Source: Microbacterium sp. AG238 (GTDB taxonomy: Bacteria > Actinomycetota > Actinomycetes > Actinomycetales > Microbacteriaceae). From it: a DNA stretch of 64,000 nt. Each line of letters opens with the position of its first letter. Position 1 is the stretch's first letter. The notes below the pieces were generated by a model, which searched no databases, was not told the DNA's origin, and was given only the letters and a program-made list of their open reading frames with translations. Below are positions 35,850-45,345 of the stretch, one piece after another. Where the stretch lies: contig NZ_RAQC01000003.1 in the NCBI RefSeq assembly GCF_003610405.1, positions 109,301-173,300 of the forward strand, given 5' to 3'. Position numbers and translations under genes: made by a program.

Positions 35850-37061
35850 ATGGAACTGGGGCGGCGCTCGCGCGCGCTCGTGCGCGTCGTGGTGCGCGTG
35901 CGCTCGCGGGTGCGGCGACGGCGTTCCCGGTGGCGTCCGCTCGTCGCGTTGAGCACGGTGATCGTGCTCGCCGCGACGGCCACGCTCGCCCCCGCAGCGG
36001 CCTCCTCGGCATTCGCCCCCGCGGGCACGGGCACGGTGTCCGCGTTCGCCGACCGCGTCGTCCGGTTCGGTCAGGAGGGGGCTCAGGACTCGCGAGCCGT
36101 GCTCCTCGTCCACGGCTGGCTCAGCACGGTCCTCCCCGATGCCGACGGCCGGCCGTCGTATGCCCGATCGCCCTTCGCGCGCCCGGTGCAGTGGCGCGAC
36201 GGTTCAGGCGCGCCGGTAGCCCGTGGCATGACGGCGTCGCTGCAGGAGCGGCTCGAGGCACAGCCCGGCGTCGCGGTGTACGCCTTCGACTACTCCGCGA
36301 ACTCGGCGAGCTGGGTCGGATCGAACGGTTCGGCCGACAACCTCGCCGCGGCCATCCGCTCCATCGCGGACAGCGTCCACGGTCCCGTCGACATCGTGAC
36401 GCATTCGATGGGCGGCCTCGCGCTGCGGTACGCGTTGCGCGACGACCCCGGTGTCGCGGCGCTGATCGGCGAGGTGGTCACCGTCGCCGCCCCCTCGGAG
36501 GGATCGGATATCGCCAACGTCGCTGTCGACATCGCCGCGGTGATCCGCGCCACGATGTCGACGGTGCCGGTGCTGCAGAATCTCGTGCTGCCCTGGATCG
36601 GCGCCGTCTGCAATAACCAGCTGGCCTCCGATGCACGCGGGGGCTGCGACCTCCCGCCGGTCATCCGCACCGGGATCGCCGCTCTGGGGCCGGCCGGCAC
36701 CGCCCTGCGAGCCGGCTCGACGGACCTCGCTGACCTACCCGACTGGCCGGAAGGGCTGCATGTGCATGCGATCGCCGGGTCCGCGGTCGTGGCGGTCCCG
36801 CTGCCGACGGGGAGGACGTGGGAGGCACGCCTCGGCGACGGTCTCGTGGCCGAGGGATCCGCGCTCGCGGGGGCGAGCGAGACCACGGTCGTCAGCTGCC
36901 GCACGGATCTGCCGCCCGGTGCCGCCGGGATCGGGATGATCCTCTCGGGCCAGGTGGCCGCGCCGCCTTTCGGTGGGGCCTGCGGGCACGACGCGATCTT
37001 CGCCAACCTCGAGGTCGTCGACGCGGTGATGGGCGTGCTGCGAGCCTCCGCGTCCGCCTGA
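35850..37061 (+). CDS. Secreted alpha/beta-hydrolase (lipase/esterase-like)
   Basis: About 403 residues. A very Arg-rich N-terminus is followed by a hydrophobic segment ending PAAASSAFA, a signal sequence. The oxyanion motif VLLVHGWLS lies near residue 85-95. The nucleophile elbow is VTHSMGGLALRY with Ser186, and GGACGHDAIFANL near the C-terminus supplies the catalytic His. The fold resembles PGAP1/LipA-type lipases. ATG 35850 was chosen because it starts the Arg-rich signal region. It is preceded by the structured island and followed 65 bases later by glmS, which has its own -10 box. Confidence 0.8.
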   Translation: MELGRRSRALVRVVVRVRSRVRRRRSRWRPLVALSTVIVLAATATLAPAAASSAFAPAGTGTVSAFADRVVRFGQEGAQDSRAVLLVHGWLSTVLPDADGRPSYARSPFARPVQWRDGSGAPVARGMTASLQERLEAQPGVAVYAFDYSANSASWVGSNGSADNLAAAIRSIADSVHGPVDIVTHSMGGLALRYALRDDPGVAALIGEVVTVAAPSEGSDIANVAVDIAAVIRATMSTVPVLQNLVLPWIGAVCNNQLASDARGGCDLPPVIRTGIAALGPAGTALRAGSTDLADLPDWPEGLHVHAIAGSAVVAVPLPTGRTWEARLGDGLVAEGSALAGASETTVVSCRTDLPPGAAGIGMILSGQVAAPPFGGACGHDAIFANLEVVDAVMGVLRASASA

Positions 37062-37113
37062 TCGCGGACCTCTCGCACGGCCCCGTGGGCCGAGCGCACA
37101 GGGGCTCCCGATC

Positions 37114-37129
37114 TAGGATGGACCCCATG
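37114..37129 (+). promoter_or_regulatory. glmS -10 box at leaderless spacing
   Basis: TAGGAT (37114-37119) lies seven bases before ATG 37127. At that distance transcription would begin on or next to the start codon. The same TGGACCCCATG follows TAGACT in front of the DUF3817 gene (61686-61701). No clear -35 is visible. Confidence 0.4.
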
Positions 37130-38977
37130 TGCGGAATCATCGGCTACGTGGGCCCCCGTCCCTCGCAGGACATCCTCATCTCAGGTCTCGCCCGCCTGGA
37201 GTACCGCGGTTACGACTCCGCCGGCATCGCCGTGATCGACGGCGAGGGCGGCCTCGGCACGCGCAAGCGCGCCGGCAAGCTGCAGGTGCTGCGCGACGAT
37301 CTCGCCGCTCACCCGCTCGCCGACGGCACGACCGGTATCGGCCACACGCGATGGGCGACCCACGGCGGTCCGACCGATGCCAACGCCCACCCCCACCTCG
37401 CCGACGACGACAAGCTCGCCGTCATCCACAACGGCATCATCGAGAACTTCGCCGAGCTGAAGTCCGAGCTCGTCGCAGCGGGCTACACCTTCCGCAGCGA
37501 GACCGACACCGAGGTCGCCGCGGTGCTGCTGGGGCGCGAGTATCAGGCATCCGGTGACCTCATCGCGGCGTTCCGCGCGACCGTGTCACGTCTCGAGGGC
37601 GCGTTCACGCTCCTGGCCCTGCATCGCGACCAGCCCGGACTCGTCGTCGGTGCCCGCCGCAACTCGCCGCTCGTGATCGGCCTCGGTGACGGCGAGAACT
37701 TCCTCGGCTCCGACGTCGCCGCCTTCGTCGAGCACACCCGCCACGCCCTCGCGATCGGGCAGGACCAGATCGTCGCGATCACGCCGCAGGAGGTCACGGT
37801 CACCGACTTCTCGGGTGATGCCGTCGACGTCGAGCCTTTCGAGGTCGTGTGGGATGCCGCCGCGGCCGACAAGGGCGGCTGGTCGTCGTTCATGGCCAAG
37901 GAGGTGTCGGAGGAGCCCGAGGCCGTCGCCAACACCATCCGCGGACGCGTCCACGACGGTCTGGTGCAGATCCCCGAGCTCGACGGCCTCGACGAGCTGT
38001 TCACGGGCATCGACCGCATCATCGTCATCGCGTGCGGCACCGCCGCCTACGCCGGCATGGTGGGCAAGTACGCCCTCGAGCAGTGGGCCCGCGTTCCCGT
38101 CGACGTCGAGCTCGCGCACGAGTTCCGCTACCGCGATCCGGTCATCGGACCCCGCACCCTCGTGGTGTCGATCAGTCAGTCGGGCGAGACGATGGACACC
38201 CTGATGGCGGTCAAGTACGCCCGGGAGGCGGGCGCGAAGACCCTGTCGATCTGCAACACGCAGGGAGCCACCATCCCGCGCGAGTCCGACGCGATCGTCT
38301 ACACGCACGCCGGTCCCGAGGTCGCTGTGGCTTCGACCAAGGCCTTCGTCGCGCAGATCACCGCGCTCTACCTGCTGGCGCTCCACGTCGGTCGCGTGCG
38401 CGGCGCGATGGCCGACGAGGCGATCGCCGAGCAGGTGGCCCAGCTCGAGGCCGTTCCCGAGAAGATCTCCCGGGTGCTGGCGAGCGAGCAGGAGCACATC
38501 GAGCAGTTCGCGCACTGGATGGCCGACACCCGGTCGGTGATCTTCCTCGGTCGCCACGTCGGCTACCCGATCGCGCTCGAGGGTGCGCTCAAGCTCAAGG
38601 AGATCTCCTACATCCACGCCGAAGGCTTCGCCGCGGGCGAGCTCAAGCACGGTCCGATCGCCCTCATCGAGCCCGGCCAGCCCGTGTTCGTCATGGTGCC
38701 CTCGCCGACGAGCTCCCCCCTGCTGCACGCCAAGGTCGTCTCCAACATCCAGGAGATCCGCGCCCGCGGCGCCCGCATCATCGCGGTCGCCGAAGAGGGG
38801 GATGCCGCCGTGCTCCCGTTCGCCGACGAGGTGCTGCGCATCCCGCTCGCCGAGCCGCTGTTCGAGCCGCTGCTCGCGGTCGTGCCGCTGCACATCTTCG
38901 CCATGGGCCTGGCCACCGCCAAGGGCCTCGACGTCGACCAGCCGCGCAACCTGGCCAAGTCGGTCACGGTCGAGTGA
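37127..38977 (+). CDS. glmS: Glucosamine-fructose-6-phosphate aminotransferase, isomerizing
   Basis: 616 residues, full length. It makes glucosamine-6-phosphate from fructose-6-phosphate and glutamine, feeding GlmM (6384). The start must be ATG 37127 because Cys2 of MCGIIGYVG is the glutaminase nucleophile after Met removal; the in-frame ATG at 37118 would bury it. The N-terminal GATase-2 domain has GHTRWATHGGPTDANAHPH. The SIS domains carry IACGTAAYAGMVGK and SISQSGETMDT. The C-terminal RNLAKSVTVE includes the isomerase Lys. First gene before the acpS-alr-tsa run. Confidence 0.97.
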   Translation: MCGIIGYVGPRPSQDILISGLARLEYRGYDSAGIAVIDGEGGLGTRKRAGKLQVLRDDLAAHPLADGTTGIGHTRWATHGGPTDANAHPHLADDDKLAVIHNGIIENFAELKSELVAAGYTFRSETDTEVAAVLLGREYQASGDLIAAFRATVSRLEGAFTLLALHRDQPGLVVGARRNSPLVIGLGDGENFLGSDVAAFVEHTRHALAIGQDQIVAITPQEVTVTDFSGDAVDVEPFEVVWDAAAADKGGWSSFMAKEVSEEPEAVANTIRGRVHDGLVQIPELDGLDELFTGIDRIIVIACGTAAYAGMVGKYALEQWARVPVDVELAHEFRYRDPVIGPRTLVVSISQSGETMDTLMAVKYAREAGAKTLSICNTQGATIPRESDAIVYTHAGPEVAVASTKAFVAQITALYLLALHVGRVRGAMADEAIAEQVAQLEAVPEKISRVLASEQEHIEQFAHWMADTRSVIFLGRHVGYPIALEGALKLKEISYIHAEGFAAGELKHGPIALIEPGQPVFVMVPSPTSSPLLHAKVVSNIQEIRARGARIIAVAEEGDAAVLPFADEVLRIPLAEPLFEPLLAVVPLHIFAMGLATAKGLDVDQPRNLAKSVTVE

Positions 38978-39002
38978 CCCCGCGCGGGCGCACGGTGACG
39001 CC

Positions 39003-39359
39003 GTGATCGTCGGTATCGGCGTCGACCTGGTCGACGTGCCGCGCTTCGAGCGTTCGCTCGAGCGCACGCCCCGACTGCTCGATCGGCTCTTCTCGCCCGC
39101 CGAGCGAATCCTCAAGCCGCGCTCGCTCGCCGCCCGCTACGCCGCCAAGGAAGCGCTCATCAAGGCTCTCGGCGGGTCGGAGGGTGTGCACTGGATCGAC
39201 ATCGAGGTGGCGTCGGAGGCCTCCGGACGGCCGGTGTTCGCGCTGACGGGCGAGACGGCGGCGACTGTCGCCGCGAGGGGAGTGACGACCGTGCACCTGT
39301 CGCTCTCGCATGACGCGAACCTCGCGACCGCCTACGTGATCGCGGAGGCGTCGTCGTGA
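39003..39359 (+). CDS. acpS: Holo-[acyl-carrier-protein] synthase
   Basis: 118 residues, typical of AcpS. It transfers 4'-phosphopantetheine from CoA to acyl carrier protein. The metal-binding motif GIGVDLVDVPRFE and the LAARYAAKEALIKAL motif are intact; VHLSLSHDANLATAYVI closes the protein. GTG 39003 gives the standard MIVGIGVDL start. Its stop overlaps the alr start (GTGA). Confidence 0.95.
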   Translation: MIVGIGVDLVDVPRFERSLERTPRLLDRLFSPAERILKPRSLAARYAAKEALIKALGGSEGVHWIDIEVASEASGRPVFALTGETAATVAARGVTTVHLSLSHDANLATAYVIAEASS

Positions 39360-40492
39360 CCGCCCGGCCGCTGCGCGAAGCGCTGATCGACGTCGACGCC
39401 ATCGAGCACAATGTCCGACACCTGCGGCGCCTCGTCCAGACCGAGGTCATCGCCGTCGTCAAGGCCGACGGGTACGGTCACGGCGCGTTGCTGGCAGCCA
39501 CGGCCGCCCTGGCAGGAGGCGCGACCCGACTCGGGGTGGCCGACGTGTCCGAGGCGCTCGCGCTGCGCGGGGCGGGCATCACGGCCCCGGTGGTGGCGTG
39601 GCTGCACGGCTCCGACGCCGACTTCCGCGACGCCGCCGAGCACGGCATCGAGCTCGGGATCTCGAGCCTCGCCCAGCTGCAGGCTGCTGCGGCCGCGGCA
39701 TCCGCCGAGCAGCCGGTCGGTGTGCACCTGAAGGTCGAGACCGGGCTCGGGCGCAACGGCGTCGAGCCGCGCGAGTGGCAGCGCGTCTGCGCGGAGGCGG
39801 CCCGTCTCGAGCGCGTCGGACGCCTGCGGGTCGTGGGTGTGTTCAGTCATCTGTCGAACACGAGCATCGACGACGACCGCCGAGCGCTCGCGCGGTTCCA
39901 CGACGCTCTCGCCGAGGCCGCGGCCGCGGGAGTCCATCCTCCGCTGCGCCACATCGCCGCATCGAACGCCGCGATCGCCCTGCCGGAGGCTCGATTGGAC
40001 TGCGTGCGCCTGGGACTGGCGATCTACGGCCTGTCTCCGCTCGCCGATCGCTCGTCGGCCGAGCTGGGCCTTCAGCCCGCGATGACCCTGCGCACGTCGG
40101 TCGCCGCGGTGCGACGGGTGCCCGCCGGACAGGGCGTCTCCTACGGGTACACGCATCGCACGGCGGCGGAGACGACCCTCGCCCTCGTGCCCCTCGGGTA
40201 CGCCGACGGCGTCCCCCGGCAGGCCTCCGGGCGCGGTCCCGTGGTCATCGGCGGCCGGCGGTACACCGTGTCGGGGCGGATCGCGATGGACCAGTTCGTC
40301 GTCGACGTCGGCGATGCCGACGTGTCGATCGGCGACGAGGTCGTGCTCTTCGGCGACCCGACGCTCGGATACCCCGCCGCAGCCGAATGGGGCGATGCGG
40401 CTGACACGATCGACTACGAGATCGTCACGCGGATCGGCCCGCGGGTGCAGCGCACGGCGGTATCGTCCGAGATGACGGGAGGCCGACGATGA
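39356..40492 (+). CDS. alr: Alanine racemase
   Basis: 378 residues. It is a PLP enzyme that makes D-alanine for peptidoglycan. AVVKADGYGHGALLAA carries the PLP Lys36; GVSYGYTHRT has the catalytic Tyr263; SGRIAMDQFVVDVG is the second active-site motif. The start overlaps the acpS stop and the stop overlaps the tsaE start, so translation is coupled on both sides. Confidence 0.96.
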   Translation: MTARPLREALIDVDAIEHNVRHLRRLVQTEVIAVVKADGYGHGALLAATAALAGGATRLGVADVSEALALRGAGITAPVVAWLHGSDADFRDAAEHGIELGISSLAQLQAAAAAASAEQPVGVHLKVETGLGRNGVEPREWQRVCAEAARLERVGRLRVVGVFSHLSNTSIDDDRRALARFHDALAEAAAAGVHPPLRHIAASNAAIALPEARLDCVRLGLAIYGLSPLADRSSAELGLQPAMTLRTSVAAVRRVPAGQGVSYGYTHRTAAETTLALVPLGYADGVPRQASGRGPVVIGGRRYTVSGRIAMDQFVVDVGDADVSIGDEVVLFGDPTLGYPAAAEWGDAADTIDYEIVTRIGPRVQRTAVSSEMTGGRR

Positions 40493-40992
40493 GCGGGATC
40501 GACGAGTACGTGGGCGAGCGTGAGGTGACCTCGGCCGACGAGATGGAGGCGTGGGGCCGCGAGATCGGGTCTCGGCTGCGCGCCGGTGACCTCGTCGTCC
40601 TCACAGGCCCCCTCGGCGCCGGCAAGACGACGCTCACCCGGGGGATCGGCGCCGGTCTCGGCGTGCGCGGTCCCATCCAGAGCCCGACCTTCGTCATCGC
40701 CCGCACACACCCGTCCCTCGTCGACGGGCCGCCGCTGATCCACGTCGACGCCTACCGTCTCGGCTCCCCGGCCGAGCTGTCCGACCTCGATCTCGACCTC
40801 GACGCCAGCGTCGCGATCGTCGAGTGGGGGCACGGCATGGTCGACGGGCTGCGTGAGAGCTGGTGGGAGATCGAGCTCGAACGCGGCTGGAGCGGCACCG
40901 GCCTCGACAACGCCTGCGGCACGAGCGGCCCCGCGGCCGCCGAGATGGCCGACGCCGCCCCGCGCATCGTCACCGTCACGCGTCGACCCTGA
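40489..40992 (+). CDS. tsaE: tRNA t6A synthesis ATPase TsaE
   Basis: 167 residues. The Walker A motif GPLGAGKTTLTRGI is followed by SPTFVIARTH and IHVDAYRLGSPAELSDLDLD, the TsaE signature. It works with TsaB and TsaD, both just downstream, to put threonylcarbamoyl on A37 of ANN-decoding tRNAs. About 30 residues between LERG and the C-terminus look like a variable insertion. ATG 40489 overlaps the alr stop. Confidence 0.95.
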   Translation: MSGIDEYVGEREVTSADEMEAWGREIGSRLRAGDLVVLTGPLGAGKTTLTRGIGAGLGVRGPIQSPTFVIARTHPSLVDGPPLIHVDAYRLGSPAELSDLDLDLDASVAIVEWGHGMVDGLRESWWEIELERGWSGTGLDNACGTSGPAAAEMADAAPRIVTVTRRP

Positions 40993-41015
40993 GCGCGTGG
41001 CGTCTCGCCCCGGGC

Positions 41016-41031
41016 TACCCTGGGTGACGTG
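41016..41031 (+). promoter_or_regulatory. Possible leaderless promoter of tsaB
   Basis: TACCCT (41016-41021) stands seven bases before the GTG at 41029, and no ribosome site precedes that GTG. This suggests a second, leaderless promoter inside the tsa run, after the 36-base gap behind tsaE. Confidence 0.35.
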
Positions 41032-41700
41032 ATTCTGGGCATCGACACCTCGATCGGCACCGCCGTCGCGATCGTCGACCCCGCGGGTCGCGTGCGGGCC
41101 GAGGCGGTCAGCCCCGACCCCCGCGGGCACGCCGAGGTCATCGGAGATCTGCTCGTGCGCGTCTTCGGCGACGCGGGCGTCGGCCCCGCGGAGATCACTG
41201 CCGTCGCGGCCGGCATGGGCCCGGGCCCGTTCACGGGCTTGCGGGTGGGTATCGCCGCCGCGCGCGCGTTCGCGCTCGGGCGCGGCATCCCGCTGATCCC
41301 GGTCGCGAGCCACGACGCCGCGGCCCGCGCGCACGTCGATCCCGAGTTCGCGAGCCCGGGCGCAGCCCCGGTCGAGGGAGAGCCGATCGCGATCGTGACC
41401 GATGCCCGCCGTCGGGAGCTCGCCGTCTCGGTCTACCGCGTCGAGAACGGGATGCCGGTGCGCATCGTCGATCCGCACCTCGTCCCACGCGCGGCGACCG
41501 AGCCCCTCGACCTCTTCGGTGCCCCCGCGGCGGAACTCGCCGAGACGACGTCGATCAGCGCCGCTGCCCTCGCCCGCGTCGCGGCCGAGCGGCTGGCGTC
41601 GGGAGCGATCGACATCGCGATCGGCGACGCCGCGGAGCCGCTGTATCTCCGTGCCCCCGATGTGACCGTTCCCGCCGGGCCGAAGAAGGTCGGCACGTGA
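41029..41700 (+). CDS. tsaB: tRNA t6A synthesis protein TsaB
   Basis: 223 residues. ASKHA-fold partner of TsaD. It opens MILGIDTSIGTAVAIVD, and GMGPGPFTGLRVGIAAARAFA is the family signature. It lacks the metal-binding His pair seen in TsaD, as expected of the non-catalytic partner. Its stop overlaps the rimI start in a GTGA. Confidence 0.95.
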   Translation: MILGIDTSIGTAVAIVDPAGRVRAEAVSPDPRGHAEVIGDLLVRVFGDAGVGPAEITAVAAGMGPGPFTGLRVGIAAARAFALGRGIPLIPVASHDAAARAHVDPEFASPGAAPVEGEPIAIVTDARRRELAVSVYRVENGMPVRIVDPHLVPRAATEPLDLFGAPAAELAETTSISAAALARVAAERLASGAIDIAIGDAAEPLYLRAPDVTVPAGPKKVGT

Positions 41701-42164
41701 GCCTGCGCACCGCCACGGACGGTGACCTCGACGCCATCATGGCGCTCGAGGAAGCGTCGTTCCCGACCGACGCGTGGAGCCGCGGGGCCATGTCCGCCGA
41801 GATCGCCTCGCCGCACGGCCGGTACCTCGTCGACGTCGAGGACGATCGCGTCGTCGGCTACGGCGGCGTGCGTGCGGTGCACGGTGCGGCCGACGCCGAC
41901 ATCCAGACCCTCGCCCTCGAACCCGCACGGCGGGGCACCGGCCGCGGCCGGAGGCTGCTTCGGGCGCTGATCGCCGAGGCCCGTGACCGGGGAGCGCGCG
42001 AGGTCTTCCTCGAGGTGCGCGCCGACAACCCGGTCGCGCAGCGGCTCTACGCCTCCGAGGGCTTCGTCGAGATCGCGCGCCGGCCGCGCTACTACCAACC
42101 GGACGACGTCGACGCCATCATCATGCAGCTGAGCCTCCGCGGTGAGGGAGGGACCGAACGATGA
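41697..42164 (+). CDS. rimI: Ribosomal protein S18-alanine N-acetyltransferase
   Basis: 155 residues of GNAT fold. The acetyl-CoA loop reads [20 protein letters not shown], and [17 protein letters not shown] is the usual RimI C-terminal motif. Its position between tsaB and tsaD is the conserved arrangement for RimI, which supports the name; the acetylation target itself is not shown by the sequence. Coupled by overlap to both neighbours. Confidence 0.9.
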   Translation: MSLRTATDGDLDAIMALEEASFPTDAWSRGAMSAEIASPHGRYLVDVEDDRVVGYGGVRAVHGAADADIQTLALEPARRGTGRGRRLLRALIAEARDRGAREVFLEVRADNPVAQRLYASEGFVEIARRPRYYQPDDVDAIIMQLSLRGEGGTER

Positions 42165-43225
42165 CCACCGAGCCGACCCGTTCCGAGCCGCTCGTGCTGG
42201 GGATCGAGACCAGCTGCGACGAGACCGGCATCGGGATCGTCCGCGGGCGCACCCTGCTGTCGAATACGATCGCGAGCTCGATGGCCGAGCACGCCCGCTA
42301 CGGCGGCGTCGTGCCGGAGGTCGCCGCCCGCGCGCACCTCGAGGCGCTGCAGCCGGCGATCGAGGCCGCCGTGGCCGAGGCCGGGGTCTCGCTGACGGAC
42401 CTCGACGCCGTCGCCGTCACGAGCGGGCCGGGGCTCGCGGGCGCCCTCATGGTCGGCGTGGGCGCCGCGAAGGCCCTCGCCGTGTCGCTCGAGAAGCCGC
42501 TCTACGCCGTCAACCACCTCGTCGGGCACATCGCCGCCGACATCCTCACCGGCGACGACGTCGAATACCCCACCGTCGCTCTCCTGGTCAGTGGCGGACA
42601 CACCTCGCTCCTCCTCGTCCGAGACCTCGTCTCCGACGTCGAGATGCTCGGCGAGACGATGGATGACGCCGCCGGCGAGGCATTCGACAAGATCGCGCGC
42701 ATCCTCGGTCTGCCTTACCCCGGCGGCCCGGAGATCGATCGCGCCGCGGCGGACGGCGACCTCGACGCGATCCGGTTCCCCCGCGGGCTCTCGCGGGCCT
42801 CCGACATGGCCGCGCACCGGTACGACTTCTCGTTCTCGGGGCTCAAGACCGCCGTGGCGCGCTGGGTCGAGCAGCGCCAGGCGGCGGGCGAGACCGTGCC
42901 GATCGCCGACGTCGCGGCATCGTTCCGCGAAGCCGTCGTCGATGTTCTCGTGACCAAGGCACTCGACGCGTGCGCTCAGCACGGCGTGCCGCGGCTGCTG
43001 CTCGGCGGCGGTGTCATCGCCAACCGGCGACTGCGCGAGGTCGCGATCGAACGCGCCGCTGCCGCCGGAGTCGCGGTCCGCATCCCGCCGCTGAGCCTGT
43101 GCACCGACAACGGGGCGATGATCGCGGCGCTCGCCGCCGAGCTCATCTCCTCGGGCGCCGAGCCGTCGACGCTCTCGTTCGGCGCTGATTCGACGCTTCC
43201 CGTGACCGAGATCCAGGTGCGCTGA
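42161..43225 (+). CDS. tsaD: tRNA N6-adenosine threonylcarbamoyltransferase
   Basis: 354 residues. Catalytic subunit of t6A synthesis. [15 protein letters not shown] opens the ASKHA domain. [12 protein letters not shown] contains the metal-binding His-x3-His, and [12 protein letters not shown] and [12 protein letters not shown] complete the signature. It starts in an ATGA overlap with rimI. Its stop shares bases with the next start (TGATG), so the small membrane protein after it is in the same operon. Confidence 0.97.
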   Translation: MTTEPTRSEPLVLGIETSCDETGIGIVRGRTLLSNTIASSMAEHARYGGVVPEVAARAHLEALQPAIEAAVAEAGVSLTDLDAVAVTSGPGLAGALMVGVGAAKALAVSLEKPLYAVNHLVGHIAADILTGDDVEYPTVALLVSGGHTSLLLVRDLVSDVEMLGETMDDAAGEAFDKIARILGLPYPGGPEIDRAAADGDLDAIRFPRGLSRASDMAAHRYDFSFSGLKTAVARWVEQRQAAGETVPIADVAASFREAVVDVLVTKALDACAQHGVPRLLLGGGVIANRRLREVAIERAAAAGVAVRIPPLSLCTDNGAMIAALAAELISSGAEPSTLSFGADSTLPVTEIQVR

Positions 43226-43686
43226 TGAGCGACGACCGGCTGCGCAGTCGGCGACCCGCGGTGGATGCGCCCTCCGACGACGTTGCTCCGGCCCCGCTGT
43301 CCGCGCCGCTGCCCGGAGAGCACCGCGGCGGGTTCCAGCGTGAGTTCACTCAGCCGACGCCGCTGCTGCACATTCCCGAGCCCGATGGCCGGATCGAGCC
43401 CGTCGCGCCTGAGCCGCGGGTCGAGTGGGCTCCGGCGCCCGAGGTCCTGCCCCGATCGGGGGCGTGGTCGTTGGCCCTGGCGATCATCGCCCTCGTCCTG
43501 TCGCTGTTCGTCGGGTGGGCGTTCCCGCTCGGCCTCGCCGCGATCGTGATGGCCGTGCTCGCCTTCCGTCGGCCGTGGGAGAGCCGCACCGTCGCGGTGT
43601 GGGCGCTCGGCCTGGCGGCGCTGTCGATCGTGTACAGCGCCGGGTGGCTCGTCTGGTCGGCGAGTCAGTCCGGGCTGCTGGACTGA
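43225..43686 (+). CDS. Small DUF4190-like membrane protein
   Basis: 153 residues. A hydrophilic N-terminal 75 residues rich in Pro and acidic residues precedes two adjacent membrane segments (about 80-105 and 120-145). The second half reads LALAIIALVLSLFVGWAFPLGLAAIVMAVLAF when split over its segments, like the DUF4190 family. Function unknown. It is translationally linked to tsaD and overlaps the convergent methyltransferase gene by 22 bases. Confidence 0.6.
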   Translation: MSDDRLRSRRPAVDAPSDDVAPAPLSAPLPGEHRGGFQREFTQPTPLLHIPEPDGRIEPVAPEPRVEWAPAPEVLPRSGAWSLALAIIALVLSLFVGWAFPLGLAAIVMAVLAFRRPWESRTVAVWALGLAALSIVYSAGWLVWSASQSGLLD

Positions 43687-44894
43687 GCCCCTTCGGCGGG
43701 GTCGGCGTCGACCCGGTCCGCGAGGACGGCGACGCGTCGGTCTCCGATGCGGGTGAGGAAGAGGGTCGCCGACGCGCTCCCCGACAGCGTGAGCTTCTTG
43801 CGGAACTGCGCCGGATCGACGTCGACGCCGCGCTTCTTGATCTCGAGGACGCCGATGCCCGCGCGCTTGACGGCGGCATCGATGTCGCGCGGCTTCAGCG
43901 GCAGCACCTCGCGGACCCGGAACGTCGTGGCGAACGGACTGGTGCGCCCGGCGTCGGACGTCATGTACGCCGTCCCGCCCGCGAGCATGCCGGCGTCGAG
44001 CGTGCGGGCCACATCGCCGATCAGGCGCGCGCGGATGACGGCGCCGTCGGGCTCGTGCAGGTAGGCGCCGAGCTCGCGCGGCTCGGCGTCGGCGGCGTCG
44101 CCCGGCGCCGTGAGCTCGGCGGCGCGGTCGCCACGGAGAACGAGCGCAGAACGCCGCACGCCCGGGCGAGCGAGAGCGCCCGACCACACGACCAGCTCGA
44201 TCGTCGACCCATCGGCGCTGATCCACTGCGCTTCGCCGTCGGTCGGGAGGTCGTCACGGTCGAAGGCGGGCCCGAGCTTGATGCCGGTCGGCAGCCGTTC
44301 CGCGAGGCCGAAGGCCCACTCGAGCGAAGGTGTGTAGTCGGATGCCGCGACGCGGCGCGTCTCGCCGTGCCCCGAGGTTCGACGTGCCGGATCGAGCCAG
44401 ACCGCGTCGATGCCGGTGAGATCGGTCTCTTCGGCGCGGCCGTGGCGTACCCGGGCCGATGAGCCGAACGGGGCGAGGTTGTAGGCGGCCAGGGCGGCGG
44501 TGATCTCGTCGGCGTCGACGGCGAGGACCTCGAGCCCGATACCGGCGAAGCCGAGCGCGTCGCCGCCGACCCCGCAGCCGAGGTCGGCCACGCGGGCGAT
44601 GCCGGCATCGCGGAATCGGCCGGCGTGACGCGCGGCGACCGCGAGACGCGTGGCCTGTTCGAGACCGGCTCGGGTGAACAGCATCCGGTCGGCGAACGGA
44701 CCGAACTTCGCCCGCGCGCGCTCCCGCAGACGGGCCTGGCCGACCACCGCCGACACGAGGTCGGGGGAGAGGCCCTCGCGCCGCAGCCGCGAGACCGCGG
44801 TGGCGGCATCCGCCGTCGATGAGATCCGGAGGGTGTCGACCAGACGGAGGCCCTCGGGGGTCAGCAACGCGGAGAGCTCGGCGTGATCCACCAC
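43665..44894 (-). CDS. SAM-dependent methyltransferase with THUMP-like C-terminal domain
   Basis: 409 residues. An N-terminal helical region is followed by a class I methyltransferase motif, VADLGCGVGGDALGFAG, near residue 95-110, and AVDADEITAALAAYN, which binds the SAM ribose. The C-terminal third (KPRDIDAAVKRAGIGVLEIKKRGVD) matches the THUMP-like domain found in actinobacterial relatives. An RNA substrate is suggested by that domain but not proven. Divergent from groES, whose CIRCE operators begin 40 bases away. Confidence 0.8.
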   Translation of the reverse strand: MVDHAELSALLTPEGLRLVDTLRISSTADAATAVSRLRREGLSPDLVSAVVGQARLRERARAKFGPFADRMLFTRAGLEQATRLAVAARHAGRFRDAGIARVADLGCGVGGDALGFAGIGLEVLAVDADEITAALAAYNLAPFGSSARVRHGRAEETDLTGIDAVWLDPARRTSGHGETRRVAASDYTPSLEWAFGLAERLPTGIKLGPAFDRDDLPTDGEAQWISADGSTIELVVWSGALARPGVRRSALVLRGDRAAELTAPGDAADAEPRELGAYLHEPDGAVIRARLIGDVARTLDAGMLAGGTAYMTSDAGRTSPFATTFRVREVLPLKPRDIDAAVKRAGIGVLEIKKRGVDVDPAQFRKKLTLSGSASATLFLTRIGDRRVAVLADRVDADPAEGAQSSSPD

Positions 44895-44933
44895 GACAGC
44901 CTACGCGGGGGCGGCGGCGGATGCCGCGGTAGG

Positions 44934-44960
44934 TTGGCACTCGCGTTGCGTGAGTGCCAA
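44934..44960 (+). promoter_or_regulatory. CIRCE operator 1 (HrcA site)
   Basis: TTGGCACTC, nine bases, GAGTGCCAA: a perfect 9-9-9 CIRCE element. HrcA binds CIRCE and represses chaperonin genes until heat shock. The -35 box of the groES promoter lies in its spacer. Confidence 0.93.
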
Positions 44961-44974
44961 CGTCCCCCTACACT
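44946..44974 (+). promoter_or_regulatory. groES promoter
   Basis: TTGCGT (44946-44951), 17 bases, TACACT (44969-44974). The -35 is embedded in CIRCE 1 and the start of transcription should fall at the edge of CIRCE 2, so HrcA would block polymerase directly. Confidence 0.75.
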
Positions 44975-44979
44975 CGGAG

Positions 44980-45006
44980 TTGGCACTCTCAGGGTGAGAT
45001 TGCCAA
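44980..45006 (+). promoter_or_regulatory. CIRCE operator 2 (HrcA site)
   Basis: TTGGCACTC, nine bases, GATTGCCAA: one mismatch from a perfect CIRCE. It lies in the transcribed leader, 29 bases before groES. Confidence 0.88.
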
Positions 45007-45034
45007 CAAGTCTTGTCGAAGAAAGAGGTAGACC

Positions 45035-45331
45035 GTGTCGGTTTCCATCAAGCCGCTCGAGGACCGCATCGTCATCAAGCAGGTCGAGGCCGAGCAGACC
45101 ACTGCGAGTGGTCTGGTCATCCCCGACACCGCCAAGGAGAAGCCCCAGGAGGGCGAGGTCGTGGCGGTGGGCCCCGGCCGCATCGATGACAACGGCAACC
45201 GTGTTCCGCTCGACGTCGCCGTCGGCGACCGCGTGATCTACAGCAAGTACGGCGGAACCGAGGTCAAGTTCGGCGCTGACGAGTTCCTCGTGCTCTCGGC
45301 GCGCGACGTCCTCGCCGTCGTCGTCCGCTGA
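45035..45331 (+). CDS. groES: Co-chaperonin GroES
   Basis: 98 residues. It opens [38 protein letters not shown] with the mobile loop that contacts GroEL, and ends [15 protein letters not shown] precedes the GTG. No groEL follows: the next gene is a permease behind a terminator, so groEL must be elsewhere. Control by HrcA is strongly indicated by two CIRCE elements. Confidence 0.97.
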   Translation: MSVSIKPLEDRIVIKQVEAEQTTASGLVIPDTAKEKPQEGEVVAVGPGRIDDNGNRVPLDVAVGDRVIYSKYGGTEVKFGADEFLVLSARDVLAVVVR

Positions 45332-45345
45332 CGCAGAGCTCTTCC

